DNA of 64,000 nt from JAZKDW01 sp040387375. GTDB taxonomy: Bacteria; Pseudomonadota; Gammaproteobacteria; Burkholderiales; Burkholderiaceae_D. A program made the translations under genes and the position numbers. Location: contig JAZKDW010000018.1 in assembly GCA_040387375.1 (NCBI GenBank), positions 1 through 64,000 of the forward strand, read 5' to 3'. The notes under the pieces are model-generated. The model worked only from the letters and a program-made list of their open reading frames with translations, did no database searches and was not told the DNA's origin. Positions 41,362 through 49,970 of the stretch are shown piece by piece (positions within the stretch are counted from its first letter, which is position 1; each line of letters opens with the position of its first letter).

Positions 41362-42012
41362 TCACGGCCTCCTGCCGCTCCCATTTGCCTGCGCCGCCAA
41401 CTTGCGATTCTTCTCTGACAGGGTACGGATCAATCCATCGATTCCTCCCTTGTCGATTTCCGTGGAAAAGCTGTTCTTGTACGTTTCAATCAACCAGGCG
41501 CCCATCACATTTACGTCGTACACTTTCCACCCATCCGGCGTCTTGTACAAACGGTAGGCGACCTGGACCGGTTCGCTTCCGCGGGTTTGCCGGACCTGGA
41601 AGTGGACCTCGACTTCAGTGTCGTCCGGTCCGGCCCGCAGCGGCTTGTACTCCAACTCCTGATCGCCGATCTGAGACATCGCGCCGGCATAGGTATACAT
41701 CATCAGCGCGCGGAATTCGTCGATCAGTTGCTGCTGCTGTTGCGGCGTCGCCTGGCGCCAGTAACGCCCTAGGGTCATCGCGGTGGCGCGCCGGAAATCG
41801 AGATGCGGAAGAATCATGGTTTCAACCACCTCGTGGATGCGTTTGCGGTTGCCTGCCTTGATTTCCCTGTCGCTCTTCGCGGTCGCCATCACTTCGCGGG
41901 TGATGCGCTTGACCAGCACGTCGGGTGCTTCCTGCGCCAGCGCCGGTCCGGTAAAAACCAGTGCGCCAACAGCCAGGCAGGCCGCCAGCAGTGTCTTGAG
42001 TATCATCATCAC
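41362..42012 (-). CDS. MlaC/Ttg2D-family phospholipid-binding protein, 216 aa
   Basis: A periplasmic lipid carrier. The signal peptide is LKTLLAACLAVGALVFTG ending ALAQE. Family segments are HLDFRRATAMTLGRYWRQA, QQQLIDEFRALMMYTYAGAM and YRLYKTPDGWKVYDVNVMGA followed by WLIETYKNSFSTEI. The other mla genes (mlaFEDB) are not adjacent, so this is an orphan MlaC-like copy. Several in-frame ATGs open the gene (42012, 42009, 42006) and the first is used. It is divergent from the thioredoxin gene, with a 22-bp AT-rich dyad in between. Confidence 0.88.
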   Translation of the reverse strand: MMMILKTLLAACLAVGALVFTGPALAQEAPDVLVKRITREVMATAKSDREIKAGNRKRIHEVVETMILPHLDFRRATAMTLGRYWRQATPQQQQQLIDEFRALMMYTYAGAMSQIGDQELEYKPLRAGPDDTEVEVHFQVRQTRGSEPVQVAYRLYKTPDGWKVYDVNVMGAWLIETYKNSFSTEIDKGGIDGLIRTLSEKNRKLAAQANGSGRRP

Positions 42013-42068
42013 GTGCCCTTCCGAACTAGTGGTTCGCCTCTTGCCTGCCTGAACAATACGCTCCCCTA

Positions 42069-42090
42069 TAAAACCATTGTATTGGTTTTA
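42069..42090. promoter_or_regulatory. AT-rich dyad upstream of the mlaC-like gene
   Basis: TAAAACCA-N6-TGGTTTTA, perfect 8-bp arms, 57 bp upstream of the mlaC-like start codon and overlapping a TACAAT-like -10 word on the minus strand. It could be an operator or part of the promoter. Confidence 0.4.
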
Positions 42091-42269
42091 TTTTGACAGT
42101 GCTGGCGCATCAAACGATGCTGACTGACGGCAAAACAGAGCCCGCGGGCAACGACCGATAGATCGAGATAAAATCAATCCCAGTGCAAAACGGAAGTGAA
42201 GCGGTCAGCGGCCGATTTTTCCACAATGATTTTTATGCGAAGAGATTTCGCGAACAGGAGGATATCAAC

Positions 42270-42602
42270 ATGGCCATGAACAATGTGTATGCGGCGACCG
42301 AACCGGCGCGCGCAGAGATCGACCTGCTTGACGGCGCAACCCTGCTCGAGTTCGGCGCGCCCTGGTGCGGACACTGCCAGGCAGCGCAGCCGCTGCTGGC
42401 ATCGGCAATCGCCGACCATCCGCGTGTGCGCCATATCAAGATCGAAGATGGCAGCGGACTGGCGCTGGGGCGCTCATTCAGAGTGAAGCTGTGGCCTACC
42501 CTGGTATTTCTGAAGCAAGGCAAGGAAATCGCGCGCCTCGTCCGGCCCGGTGATGCAAACGCGATTCGCGACGCTCTGACGCAGATCGACGTCACCGGCT
42601 GA
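42270..42602 (+). CDS. Small thioredoxin-family protein, 110 aa
   Basis: A thioredoxin fold with redox centre W32-C-G-H-C36 (FGAPWCGHCQAAQP) and the cis-proline region VKLWPTLVFLKQGKE. There is no signal peptide, so it acts in the cytoplasm. WCGHC is closer to PDI or TlpA-type centres than the usual WCGPC. ATG 42270 is chosen for the AGGAGG box nine bases upstream; the frame is open to 42183. It is probably monocistronic. Confidence 0.88.
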   Translation: MAMNNVYAATEPARAEIDLLDGATLLEFGAPWCGHCQAAQPLLASAIADHPRVRHIKIEDGSGLALGRSFRVKLWPTLVFLKQGKEIARLVRPGDANAIRDALTQIDVTG

Positions 42603-42658
42603 GTCCGCAGGACCGCAGCGAAAATCAGCTATCCTCTCCAGCACAGCGGTGGCCCGCT

Positions 42659-43444
42659 CTACCCCTCTTCAAAAATCGCCACCGCCCGCGTCCACCCGGC
42701 CGACGCTGCGCGTATCTTCACCGGGAAACACGCGATCGTAAACCCATGCGCCGGCAGCACTTCCAGGTTGTGCAGCTTCTCCAGATGGCAATAGCCGATA
42801 TCCCGCCCCGCCTTGTGCCCTTCCCAGATCAGCCCGGCGTCGCTGGTTTCCTTGTACTTCACTGCGGTATGCACGAACGGCGCATCCCAGCTCCAGCCAT
42901 CAGTCCCGGTCAGGCGCACGCCGCGCTCCAGCAGATACATCGTCGCCTCATAACCCATGCCACTGCCGGCTGACACATAATCCTTTTCGCCGTAACGTTT
43001 GCCGGCAGCGGTGTTGACGACCACGATATCGAGCGGCTTGAGTTCATGGCCGATGCGTTTCAGTTCGGCTTCGACATCGGCCGCAGTCACCACATAACCG
43101 TCTGCGAAGCGGCGGAAATCCAGCTTGACTCCCGATTGAAAACACCACTCGAGCGGCACTTCGTCAATCGTGATCGCACGCTCGCCCTTGTTCATCGTCG
43201 AATGAAAATGATAGGGCGCATCGAGATGGGTGCCGTTGTGCGTGTTCAGCGCCACTTTTTCAATCGCCCACGCTTCGCCATCCGGCAGATCGGTTTCCTT
43301 CAGGCCCGGGAAGAACTGCAGCAGCTGCGGCGCCGAGGTGTGATGGTTGATGTATTCAATCTTCGGCTGATAGCCGGGAGGATCGGAGATGACATCGTTT
43401 TCAAGATAGATCGACAGATCCACAAATCGCCTGGCCATCAGCAT
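42659..43444 (-). CDS. Cyclase-family metal-dependent hydrolase (kynurenine-formamidase-like), 261 aa
   Basis: The cyclase/PF04199 metal motif H-x-G-T-H-x-D-x-P-x-H is present as HNGTHLDAPYH (residues 69-79). The opening RRFVDLSIYLENDVISDP and the later DIVVVNTAAGKRYGEKDY and ERGVRLTGTDGWSWDAPF also fit. Members hydrolyse formylkynurenine, isatin or cyclic amides and lactones. It is the distal gene of a minus-strand unit with an SMP-30 lactonase and an ABC binding protein, so ring or lactone hydrolysis is plausible. No kynureninase genes are near. Confidence 0.88.
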   Translation of the reverse strand: MLMARRFVDLSIYLENDVISDPPGYQPKIEYINHHTSAPQLLQFFPGLKETDLPDGEAWAIEKVALNTHNGTHLDAPYHFHSTMNKGERAITIDEVPLEWCFQSGVKLDFRRFADGYVVTAADVEAELKRIGHELKPLDIVVVNTAAGKRYGEKDYVSAGSGMGYEATMYLLERGVRLTGTDGWSWDAPFVHTAVKYKETSDAGLIWEGHKAGRDIGYCHLEKLHNLEVLPAHGFTIACFPVKIRAASAGWTRAVAIFEEG

Positions 43445-43468
43445 GCTCCCAAAGATTTCAAATTTGAT

Positions 43469-44503
43469 TTACTTCCAATGCACCATCGGCAGGCCTGCCA
43501 CCGGTGCGCGGAAAAACGGAATCGTGTGGCCCATCAGGCTGCCCAGGTAAACCGTTTTCAGATCCTTGCCGCCGAAGGTAACGCTGGCCATCCACGGCGC
43601 CAGCGTGCCGCGTGCATTGACCAGAATTTCGGTGGGCACCGAAGCACCCGACGCAAAACAGGATTCGAGTGCCGCCGTGCCTGCCGGATTGCCGTCGTCG
43701 AGCAAAGTCAGCACCTCGCCTTCGGGCGTGATCGCCAGCAGCCGGTCGGACATGATCATCGTAACCCACAGGTTGCCAAACGAATCGAAGGCAAACCCGT
43801 CAGGAAACCCGGCGCCGAGGCTGGCCGGTCCGTAGACCTCGCGGTCAGTCAATGCGCCGTCGGGCTGCACCCGCATGCGAGAAATCCGCTTGCCGGTGGT
43901 TTCGGCGATGTACAGCCATTCCTCTTTTGCATCGAGACGGATTTCATTGGTGAATGCAAATCCTTCGGCAACAACACGTATGCCGGCGCCATCGACCAGG
44001 GCGATATAACCATCCGCCAGGTCCGCGCGGATCGCATTGCTCCACGGATTGACGCGGGTCGAGATGGTGATCCAGATCCTGTCCTGCGAGTCGCGCAAGA
44101 CGAAGTTGACCTTGCCTATGGGCTTGCCATCGATCGTGTCATACAAGGTACGGCGTTCACCGCTGCGTGTCATCACTTCCAGCACATCGGTGCCGAAGTT
44201 CGAAATCAGCAGGTCGCCGTTGGCGGCAAACGCAAGGCCGTTGGGCAAGGTGCCGTACATGAACTGTTCATGTGCCGAACCGGCGTTGCCGAAATGCTGG
44301 TCGACCGCCGGCACAATCAGCTCCTGGCTGCCGTCGCCGGCGATGTGCATCACACCGCCGCGCGCATCCGCCACCCACAAGCTTCCATCCGGTTCGGCCA
44401 GGATGCATTCCGGCCGTTGCAAGTCATGCCCGATGGTGCGGATGGCTGCACGGTCGACTTGCCAGCCGTGCAGCGGATTCGGTTGGCCGGCGGCGCTTTT
44501 CAT
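43469..44503 (-). CDS. SMP-30/gluconolactonase-family protein, 344 aa
   Basis: A six-bladed beta-propeller hydrolase family acting on lactones. Typical repeats are PECILAEPDGSLWVADARGG, LPNGLAFAANGDLLISNFG, SQDRIWITISTRVNPWSNAI, TNEIRLDAKEEWLYIAETTG and FPDGFAFDSFGNLWVTMIMS. The conserved metal-ligand Glu, Asn and Asp positions occur in these loops. It lies between the cyclase-family gene (24 bp away) and the ABC receptor gene (6 bp away), almost certainly in one operon. Substrate is likely a lactone from the pathway served by the receptor. Confidence 0.88.
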   Translation of the reverse strand: MKSAAGQPNPLHGWQVDRAAIRTIGHDLQRPECILAEPDGSLWVADARGGVMHIAGDGSQELIVPAVDQHFGNAGSAHEQFMYGTLPNGLAFAANGDLLISNFGTDVLEVMTRSGERRTLYDTIDGKPIGKVNFVLRDSQDRIWITISTRVNPWSNAIRADLADGYIALVDGAGIRVVAEGFAFTNEIRLDAKEEWLYIAETTGKRISRMRVQPDGALTDREVYGPASLGAGFPDGFAFDSFGNLWVTMIMSDRLLAITPEGEVLTLLDDGNPAGTAALESCFASGASVPTEILVNARGTLAPWMASVTFGGKDLKTVYLGSLMGHTIPFFRAPVAGLPMVHWK

Positions 44504-44509
44504 GCCTGC

Positions 44510-45727
44510 TTACGACTTCTTGATCGCCGGACAAGCCGAGTCCTTCAGCGGCTTGAATGCCTGGTCGCCGGGAATGACTTTATCCAGGCGATACAAGTCC
44601 CACTCGCCCTTCGACTCGGCCGGCGATTTGACGGTGAAAAGATAATAGTCATGGATCATCCGGCCGTCTGGACGCAATTTTGCATTGCGCACCACATCGT
44701 CCTTGATCGGCAGCTTGTGCATGGTTTGCACGACGCTTTTGGCATCGGTGGTCTTGCTGACCGCGGCGGCCTTCAGGTAGTGGTAGACCGATGAATACAC
44801 GCCGGCGTGAATCATCGATGGCTTGCCCAGCTTCGAGATTTTTTCATAGCGGTTGCTGAAGGCGCGGGTGCCGGCATCGTAATCCCAATAAAATCCCTCG
44901 GCCAGGGTCGCGCCCTGCGCGGTTTCCAGACCCAGGCTGCGCACTTCCTGCGCGGTCAGAATGAATCCGACTATGCGCTGCGTCTTCTTGTCGATGCCGA
45001 ATTCGCGTGCGCCCTTGATCGAATTGATGGTATCGGGACCGGCATTGGCAAGGCCGATGAAATTGGCCTTTGACGCTTGCGCCTGCAGAATCGCCGAGCC
45101 GAAATCGGAATTCGGGAACGGATGGCGATGCGAGCCGATGAATTTGCCGCCGGTCGATTCGATCACCGATTTTCCATCACCTTCCAGCGCTTTGCCGAAC
45201 GCATAATCCGCTGTCAGGAAATACCATGACGAGCCCGGTTTGCTCAACGCGCGCGTCACCGCCGCCACCTGTGAGTAGGTATCCCACATCCACTGCACGC
45301 TGTTATTCGGCGCGCAATCTTCATTGGTCAGGCGTGTGGTGCCACCCGGGTACAAGGCGACCTTGTCTTTTTCAACCACCAGTTTCTGAATTGACAGCTG
45401 CACCGACGCATTGACCAGATCGACCAGCGCATCGACTTTCTGCGTATCGAACCATTCGCGCGCTTTTGATGAGGCGACGTCGGCCTTGTTCAGATGATCG
45501 GCGAACACCAGGTCGATTTTCATGCCCTTGCATTCTTTCGCCAGGCAATCGTCGATCGCCATCTGCGTGGCGACCACCGAACCGCGGCCGGTCAGTGTCG
45601 AATAAGGACCCGACATGTCGGTGAGCACGCCGAGACGGATGGTGCTGTTTGCCGCGGCCATGCCATCGGTCGTTGCGGCAGCAGCGGCCAGTCCGATCAT
45701 CATTGTCGCGAGTATGTGTTTTTTCAT
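44510..45727 (-). CDS. ABC transporter substrate-binding protein, LivJ-like, 405 aa
   Basis: A periplasmic receptor of the branched-chain amino acid / aromatic-acid type. Signal peptide: HILATMMIGLAAAAATTDGM ending AAANS; then IRLGVLTDMSGPYSTLTGRG, the classic opening of the family. ATG 45727 has GGAGAC six bases upstream; the longer frame to 45868 lacks a signal peptide at its start. The permease and ATPase genes are not in the window. It heads the receptor / SMP-30 / cyclase operon, divergent from a LysR gene. Confidence 0.9.
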   Translation of the reverse strand: MKKHILATMMIGLAAAAATTDGMAAANSTIRLGVLTDMSGPYSTLTGRGSVVATQMAIDDCLAKECKGMKIDLVFADHLNKADVASSKAREWFDTQKVDALVDLVNASVQLSIQKLVVEKDKVALYPGGTTRLTNEDCAPNNSVQWMWDTYSQVAAVTRALSKPGSSWYFLTADYAFGKALEGDGKSVIESTGGKFIGSHRHPFPNSDFGSAILQAQASKANFIGLANAGPDTINSIKGAREFGIDKKTQRIVGFILTAQEVRSLGLETAQGATLAEGFYWDYDAGTRAFSNRYEKISKLGKPSMIHAGVYSSVYHYLKAAAVSKTTDAKSVVQTMHKLPIKDDVVRNAKLRPDGRMIHDYYLFTVKSPAESKGEWDLYRLDKVIPGDQAFKPLKDSACPAIKKS

Positions 45728-45846
45728 TCTGTCTCCGGTTTTATTATTGCGCGCCCGCTGGCGCAGCCTGGAATTGACAAAAAGCCAATGCCTTCTCAGG
45801 GAACTCATCATTTCACACTGTTCAGTGTTTGTGAAATGGGTTCTAT

Positions 45847-45861
45847 CCATATAACCTATGG
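45847..45861. promoter_or_regulatory. Candidate LysR box between the ABC receptor and lysR genes
   Basis: CCATA-N5-TATGG, a 15-bp dyad that also contains a T-N11-A pattern (T at 45846, A at 45858), within the 161-bp divergent gap and 28 bp upstream of the lysR start. Fits the usual location of LysR-type binding sites. Confidence 0.45.
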
Positions 45862-45888
45862 GTCCCATGAATACATTGAACGGACGCC

Positions 45889-46839
45889 ATGCGCTTTCGC
45901 AATCTTGACCTGAACCAGCTGGTCTGCCTCGATGCGCTGCTGACGGAACGCAGCGTGTCGCGTGCGGCCGAGCGGCTTTTCCTGAGCCAGTCGGCGACCA
46001 GCAATTCCCTGACCCGTCTGCGCGCCTATTTCGGCGACGAGCTGCTGGTCCAGGTCGGCCGCAAGATGCTGCTGTCCCCGTTAGGCAATGAGCTGTTGCA
46101 GCCGGTGCGCGACGTGCTGCTGCAGATACAGACCATCACGTCGATCGAGCGCAATTTTAATATCGCCGAATCGGACCGCACCGTCAGCGTGGTCGCCTCC
46201 GATTACGTCAGCACGGTGTTCATGGCCGAGGTGATACGGCGCGTGGCGCGGCAGGCGCCCAAGATGACCATCAAGATGCGGCAGCTCGATTACAAATGGA
46301 GCATGCTGCTGGAGCGCGGCGAGGTCGACATGATCGTGATGCCGGCCGAATTCAAGTTGCCGGACTATCCTGCGGAAGAACTGTTCAGCGATACCTGGGT
46401 CTGCGTTATGTGGGACCAGAATCCTCACGTCGGCGAGTCGATTTCGTTTGCGCAGTACACCGGCCTCGGCCATGTGATCGTTGACTATAGCGATGTCAGG
46501 ACGGTTACCTTCGACGAATGGTTCATGAAAACCTACAAGCACACCCGCAAGGTCGAAGCCACCACGCCTTATTTCAATGTCCTGCCCCATCTGCTGGTCG
46601 GCACCAATCGCATTGCGACGGTGCAGGTGCAACTGATGAAAGTGTTCGAGCAATTGCTGCCGCTGAAATCGGTGCGTTTGCCGTTCGACATGCCGGTCTT
46701 TACGGAGGTGCTGCAATATCCGACCTATCTGGAACTCGATCCGGCGATTACCTGGCTGCGCGGTGTCATGAAGGCGGTGGCTGACGACATGGTCAGCGGC
46801 GTTGACCGGACCATGGCGCCGATGGCGCGCAAGGGCTGA
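45889..46839 (+). CDS. LysR-family transcriptional regulator, 316 aa
   Basis: The N-terminal winged helix reads NLDLNQLVCLDALLTERSVS followed by RAAERLFLSQSATSNSLTRL and the wing GDELLVQVGRKMLLSPLG, resembling NodD/NahR-type LysR proteins. The C-terminal effector domain starts around residue 95 (VSVVASDYVSTVFMAEVIRR). It is divergent from the ABC receptor/SMP-30/cyclase operon, which it probably activates in response to the imported compound. Confidence 0.92.
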   Translation: MRFRNLDLNQLVCLDALLTERSVSRAAERLFLSQSATSNSLTRLRAYFGDELLVQVGRKMLLSPLGNELLQPVRDVLLQIQTITSIERNFNIAESDRTVSVVASDYVSTVFMAEVIRRVARQAPKMTIKMRQLDYKWSMLLERGEVDMIVMPAEFKLPDYPAEELFSDTWVCVMWDQNPHVGESISFAQYTGLGHVIVDYSDVRTVTFDEWFMKTYKHTRKVEATTPYFNVLPHLLVGTNRIATVQVQLMKVFEQLLPLKSVRLPFDMPVFTEVLQYPTYLELDPAITWLRGVMKAVADDMVSGVDRTMAPMARKG

Positions 46840-46857
46840 CACCGAACCGCGTTGCGG

Positions 46858-46886
46858 CGCGCCTTGTCGCACTCCCGCAAGGCGCG
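46858..46886. terminator. GC-rich hairpin after the LysR gene
   Basis: CGCGCCTTG (46858-46866) pairs perfectly with CAAGGCGCG (46878-46886) around an 11-nt loop, 18 bp after the LysR stop codon. No T-run follows, so it may act as a pause or a rho-assisted end. Confidence 0.4.
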
Positions 46887-46938
46887 TACCATGGACCCCC
46901 TCGGCAGGATGAACAGTTTTTTACAGGAAGCAGGCGTT

Positions 46939-47322
46939 ATGATTGACGGTTATTTGACAATAGATGAATACGACGCGCTCGGGCAGGTCGGCAAGGGTTC
47001 GAAGCATGCACGCCCAAGCGCCTGTGTCGCCAGGAATACCAAGCGGCTCACGGGACTGAAGTACATCTCCCACCAAAAGGACGGCAGCCTGGTGCTGACC
47101 GAAAAAGGCAAACAGACGCTGTTCATCAGGGCATGCATCAACGGCCTGCGGGCGATCGCAGCCGATCCGCTGGCGCCGCTGCCTCCCGACATCGCCACCT
47201 TCCTTGGCAAGAAAGGCCACGTCACCGCCAACGCGGAAACAGGCGGTTTTGACATTACCCAGCGCGGCAGAGAAAGCCTGGCCGATATCGATGCCACGGT
47301 CGTCTCGCCGAAACATTCCTGA
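46939..47322 (+). CDS. Small hypothetical protein, 127 aa
   Basis: I do not recognise the family. The central part (RLTGLKYISHQKDGSLVLTE) and the C-terminal GFDITQRGRESLADIDATV each end in a helix-turn pattern like the wing of small winged-helix proteins. The protein is basic in the middle and has no signal peptide or membrane segment. ATG 46939 is chosen over 46852 and 46909 because an AGGAAG-CAGG stretch precedes it. It stands alone between a LysR gene and the convergent fumarylacetoacetase gene. Confidence 0.6.
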   Translation: MIDGYLTIDEYDALGQVGKGSKHARPSACVARNTKRLTGLKYISHQKDGSLVLTEKGKQTLFIRACINGLRAIAADPLAPLPPDIATFLGKKGHVTANAETGGFDITQRGRESLADIDATVVSPKHS

Positions 47323-47330
47323 GCTGGACG

Positions 47331-48617
47331 TTACCACGCAGGGATGATGCGTCCCTCGCAATGGCCGAATCCAACGCGGTAGCCATCCCCCTGGCACCAG
47401 CCGGTAAGCGTTACCTGATCGCCATCTTCCAGATACATGCGGCTGCCGCCCTGTTCAAGTTCAAAGCGCTGGCTACCGTCGCGTGTCACTTCGAACAGGC
47501 AAGCCAGTGAACCCGGCGCGCTGCTGCTGACGGTTCCCGAACCGAGCAAGTCGCCCGGCTGGACATTGCAGCCGGCACTGGTCTGGTGCACCAGTTGCTG
47601 GGCGAAACTCCAATAGATGGTCTTCAGTTCGCTGCGGCAGACGGTGGATGGTCGTGCCGCGCCTTGCGGCCAGATCGCCGCCTCGACCTGCGCATCTATA
47701 TTGCATTTTCCGCTCTGGCGCAGGTAGGGCAAGGGCGCCGGGTCCTGTTCGGGACCGGCGACCCGGAACGGCTCCAGCGCATCCAGCGTGACGATCCATG
47801 GCGAGATCGACGTCGCAAAATTTTTGGAGTTGAATACACCCAGCGGCTGCGCTTCCCATTGCTGAATGTCGCGTGCGCTCCAGTCGTTCAGCAGGACAAT
47901 GCCGAACGCATGTTCTTCCACATCGGCCAGCGCAATTGGTGTTCCCTGTTCATTCGGCTTGCCAATCACCAGCGCGGTCTCGAGCTCGAAATCCAGTTGG
48001 GCGCAGACGCCGAAATGCGGCGCTTCGTCGGTCTTGCCTTTCAGCTGACCGCTGGGACGGCGCACCGGGGTGCCGCTGACGACCACGGAACTGGCACGGC
48101 TGTTATAACCCATCGGCAGATGGTGCCAGTTGGGCCACAATTTGCCGTCCTTGGCGCCGCCAACGATGTCGATGCAGTTTGTCGCGTGTTCCTTCGACAG
48201 CAGGAAGTCACTGAAGCCGCTGACCGCTGCGGGCAGATGCAGGGTCGCCTCGGCCATCGGATGCAAAGCCTGCGCGCGTAGCGGCTGGTTATCCTGAAGC
48301 GCCGGATTATCGTGGCGTAGCAGCTCGCTGATACGTTCACGCGCCGCCACCCATCTGGGACGGCCGAGCGCCAGAAAGTCATTGAGCGTCGTTTTTGAAA
48401 AAACCGGGTCCGGATGAATTGCCAGCAAACCGGCCTGCTCCAAAAGCGCGATATCCAGAATCCAGTCGCCGATTGCCACGCCCGCGCGCCGCGCCGGATT
48501 CGAGGCCGTGCTGAATATGCCGAACGGCAGATTCTGAATTGGGAAATGCGATTCCTTGCGCACGTCCACGAATGATCGCAAGGCCGGATCGTTTGGATGC
48601 TGTCTTATAGTCGGCAT
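47331..48617 (-). CDS. fahA: Fumarylacetoacetase, 428 aa
   Basis: It splits fumarylacetoacetate into fumarate and acetoacetate, the last step of tyrosine/homogentisate breakdown. FAH landmarks are LPFGIFSTASNPARRAGVAI at the N-terminus, DFELETALVIGKPNEQG with the metal-ligand Glu residues, GIVLLNDWSARDIQQWEAQP followed by LGVFNSKNFATSISPW, and LLGSGTVSSSAPGS. ATG 48617 is one base past the Bug gene stop, so it belongs to the AtuA-like/Bug operon. Homogentisate dioxygenase and maleylacetoacetate isomerase are not here, so a fumarylacetoacetate-like substrate of another pathway is possible. Confidence 0.9.
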   Translation of the reverse strand: MPTIRQHPNDPALRSFVDVRKESHFPIQNLPFGIFSTASNPARRAGVAIGDWILDIALLEQAGLLAIHPDPVFSKTTLNDFLALGRPRWVAARERISELLRHDNPALQDNQPLRAQALHPMAEATLHLPAAVSGFSDFLLSKEHATNCIDIVGGAKDGKLWPNWHHLPMGYNSRASSVVVSGTPVRRPSGQLKGKTDEAPHFGVCAQLDFELETALVIGKPNEQGTPIALADVEEHAFGIVLLNDWSARDIQQWEAQPLGVFNSKNFATSISPWIVTLDALEPFRVAGPEQDPAPLPYLRQSGKCNIDAQVEAAIWPQGAARPSTVCRSELKTIYWSFAQQLVHQTSAGCNVQPGDLLGSGTVSSSAPGSLACLFEVTRDGSQRFELEQGGSRMYLEDGDQVTLTGWCQGDGYRVGFGHCEGRIIPAW

Positions 48618-48618
48618 C

Positions 48619-49587
48619 TTACTGCGCTTCCATCCGGGCATCCTTCGCCAGTTGTGTCCATTTGACGGTTTCACTGGCGATGAAGGACTTGAGCTGGTCC
48701 GGCTTCATTGGCATCGGCGCGAAACCCGAGGTGGAAAATTTCTGCCTTACATCGGGCGTTGTGATTGCAGCGCCAATGGCGCTGCTGAGGCTCTCGATAA
48801 TCTGCGGCGGCATGCCCGCCGGTCCGGCGACCGCCACCCACCCGAGGATCTCGAATCCCGGCAGTACCTCGGACACGGTCGGCCAGTCAGGCGTCAACGC
48901 GCTGCGCTTCTCGGAGCTGACCGCAATGGTCCGCAACATTCCTCCTTTGGTCTGTGCCACGGCATTGCCGATATCGACAAAAGCGAAATCCAGCGTGCCG
49001 CCGATAACGTCGTTGACCGCCAGCGGAATGCCCTTGTACGGTACGGCCAGCACGTCCAGCCCAGCCATCTTGGTGAGCAGGGCGAGCGCTACCTGGGCGC
49101 TGGAGGAACCATACCCGGCGCTCATCTTGCCAGGACGCTGCTTCGCGTAGGCGATGAATTCCTTTAATGTTTTTGCCGGAAAATCCGGCTTTACCATCAA
49201 CGCCAGAGACGTCACGGCGACACCGCCAATGGGAGAAAAATTCTTGTTCGGGTCATACGGAAGGTTCTTGAGCAGCGCGACATTGGACGACAGCACCGAG
49301 TTGGACGAGAACAGCAGCGTATAACCATCCGGCGCCGCGCGAATCACCTCCATCGCGGCAATCGATCCGCCCGCGCCGGGTTTGTTGTCGACCACGAAAG
49401 GCTGGCCAAACGCCAACTGCAATTGCTGGCCCACCACTCTTGCGGCAATATCCGTTCCGGTTCCCGGCGGGAACGGGACCACTAGTCTGACCGGGCGCGA
49501 AGGATAATTTTGCGCCGTCGCCAACGCGACGGAACACACAAGCGAAATGCCGAGCACAATTTTTGTGATGGCCTGTACGAAATTCAT
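48619..49587 (-). CDS. Bug-family tripartite tricarboxylate transporter receptor, 322 aa
   Basis: Signal peptide AITKIVLGISLVCSVALATA followed by QNYPSRPVRLVVPFPPGTG. Bug signatures are VVDNKPGAGGSIAAMEVIRA, PDGYTLLFSSNS and a KMSAGYGSSSAQ loop. Its ATG overlaps the stop of the small AtuA-like gene (ATGA), and its stop is one base from the fumarylacetoacetase start. It is therefore translated with the AtuA-like proteins and probably binds the acid they metabolise. It is the third Bug gene in the window, and none has TctAB partners here. Confidence 0.93.
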   Translation of the reverse strand: MNFVQAITKIVLGISLVCSVALATAQNYPSRPVRLVVPFPPGTGTDIAARVVGQQLQLAFGQPFVVDNKPGAGGSIAAMEVIRAAPDGYTLLFSSNSVLSSNVALLKNLPYDPNKNFSPIGGVAVTSLALMVKPDFPAKTLKEFIAYAKQRPGKMSAGYGSSSAQVALALLTKMAGLDVLAVPYKGIPLAVNDVIGGTLDFAFVDIGNAVAQTKGGMLRTIAVSSEKRSALTPDWPTVSEVLPGFEILGWVAVAGPAGMPPQIIESLSSAIGAAITTPDVRQKFSTSGFAPMPMKPDQLKSFIASETVKWTQLAKDARMEAQ

Positions 49588-49964
49588 ATTGTCTCCAGAA
49601 GTTGGCGTGCGGATGACCAGGCGACAAAACCGGCCGGCACCGCGATGGGCAGGGTCAGCAGCAGGAACGACAGCGCCTTGCCGTGCATGTCCAGATTGAG
49701 CGAATCGTTGACGCCGCCATCGAGCACCTCGTCGAGCACAAAGTTCATGCCGTGCAAACGAGGCAGCAGATAGCGATTGACCGCGGTCGGATGCCGGCTC
49801 CGGAAAAGGTCTGCCACCCGCTCCTCGGTGACTTGCTCGACGAGCAGCTCGAAATCTTCCGGCCGGTAAACAAACAGGCCGATATTCGAGCGGTTGCCCT
49901 TGTCGCCGCTGCGCGCGTGCGCGATCTGGTGCAAGGGCACCATGACGGTGTCATATTTTTTCAT
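49584..49964 (-). CDS. AtuA C-terminal-domain-like protein, 126 aa
   Basis: Residues such as HQIAHARSGDKGNRSNIGLF, YLLPRLHGMNFVLDEVLDGG and LNLDMHGKALSFLLLTLP match the ferredoxin-like C-terminal domain that in many AtuA proteins follows the DUF1446 domain. Here it is a separate polypeptide right after the larger AtuA-like gene, so the two probably form a complex. ATG 49964 is preferred; a TTG at 49970 would touch the upstream stop. It overlaps the Bug gene by ATGA. The biochemical role is not known. Confidence 0.82.
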   Translation of the reverse strand: MKKYDTVMVPLHQIAHARSGDKGNRSNIGLFVYRPEDFELLVEQVTEERVADLFRSRHPTAVNRYLLPRLHGMNFVLDEVLDGGVNDSLNLDMHGKALSFLLLTLPIAVPAGFVAWSSARQLLETI

Positions 49965-49970
49965 GATCAA

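Noticed and set aside
43046..44794. 582-codon plus-strand open frame
   Set aside because: It runs antisense to the cyclase-family, SMP-30 and ABC-receptor genes, has no domain or ribosome site, and is explained by high GC content opposite well-supported genes.
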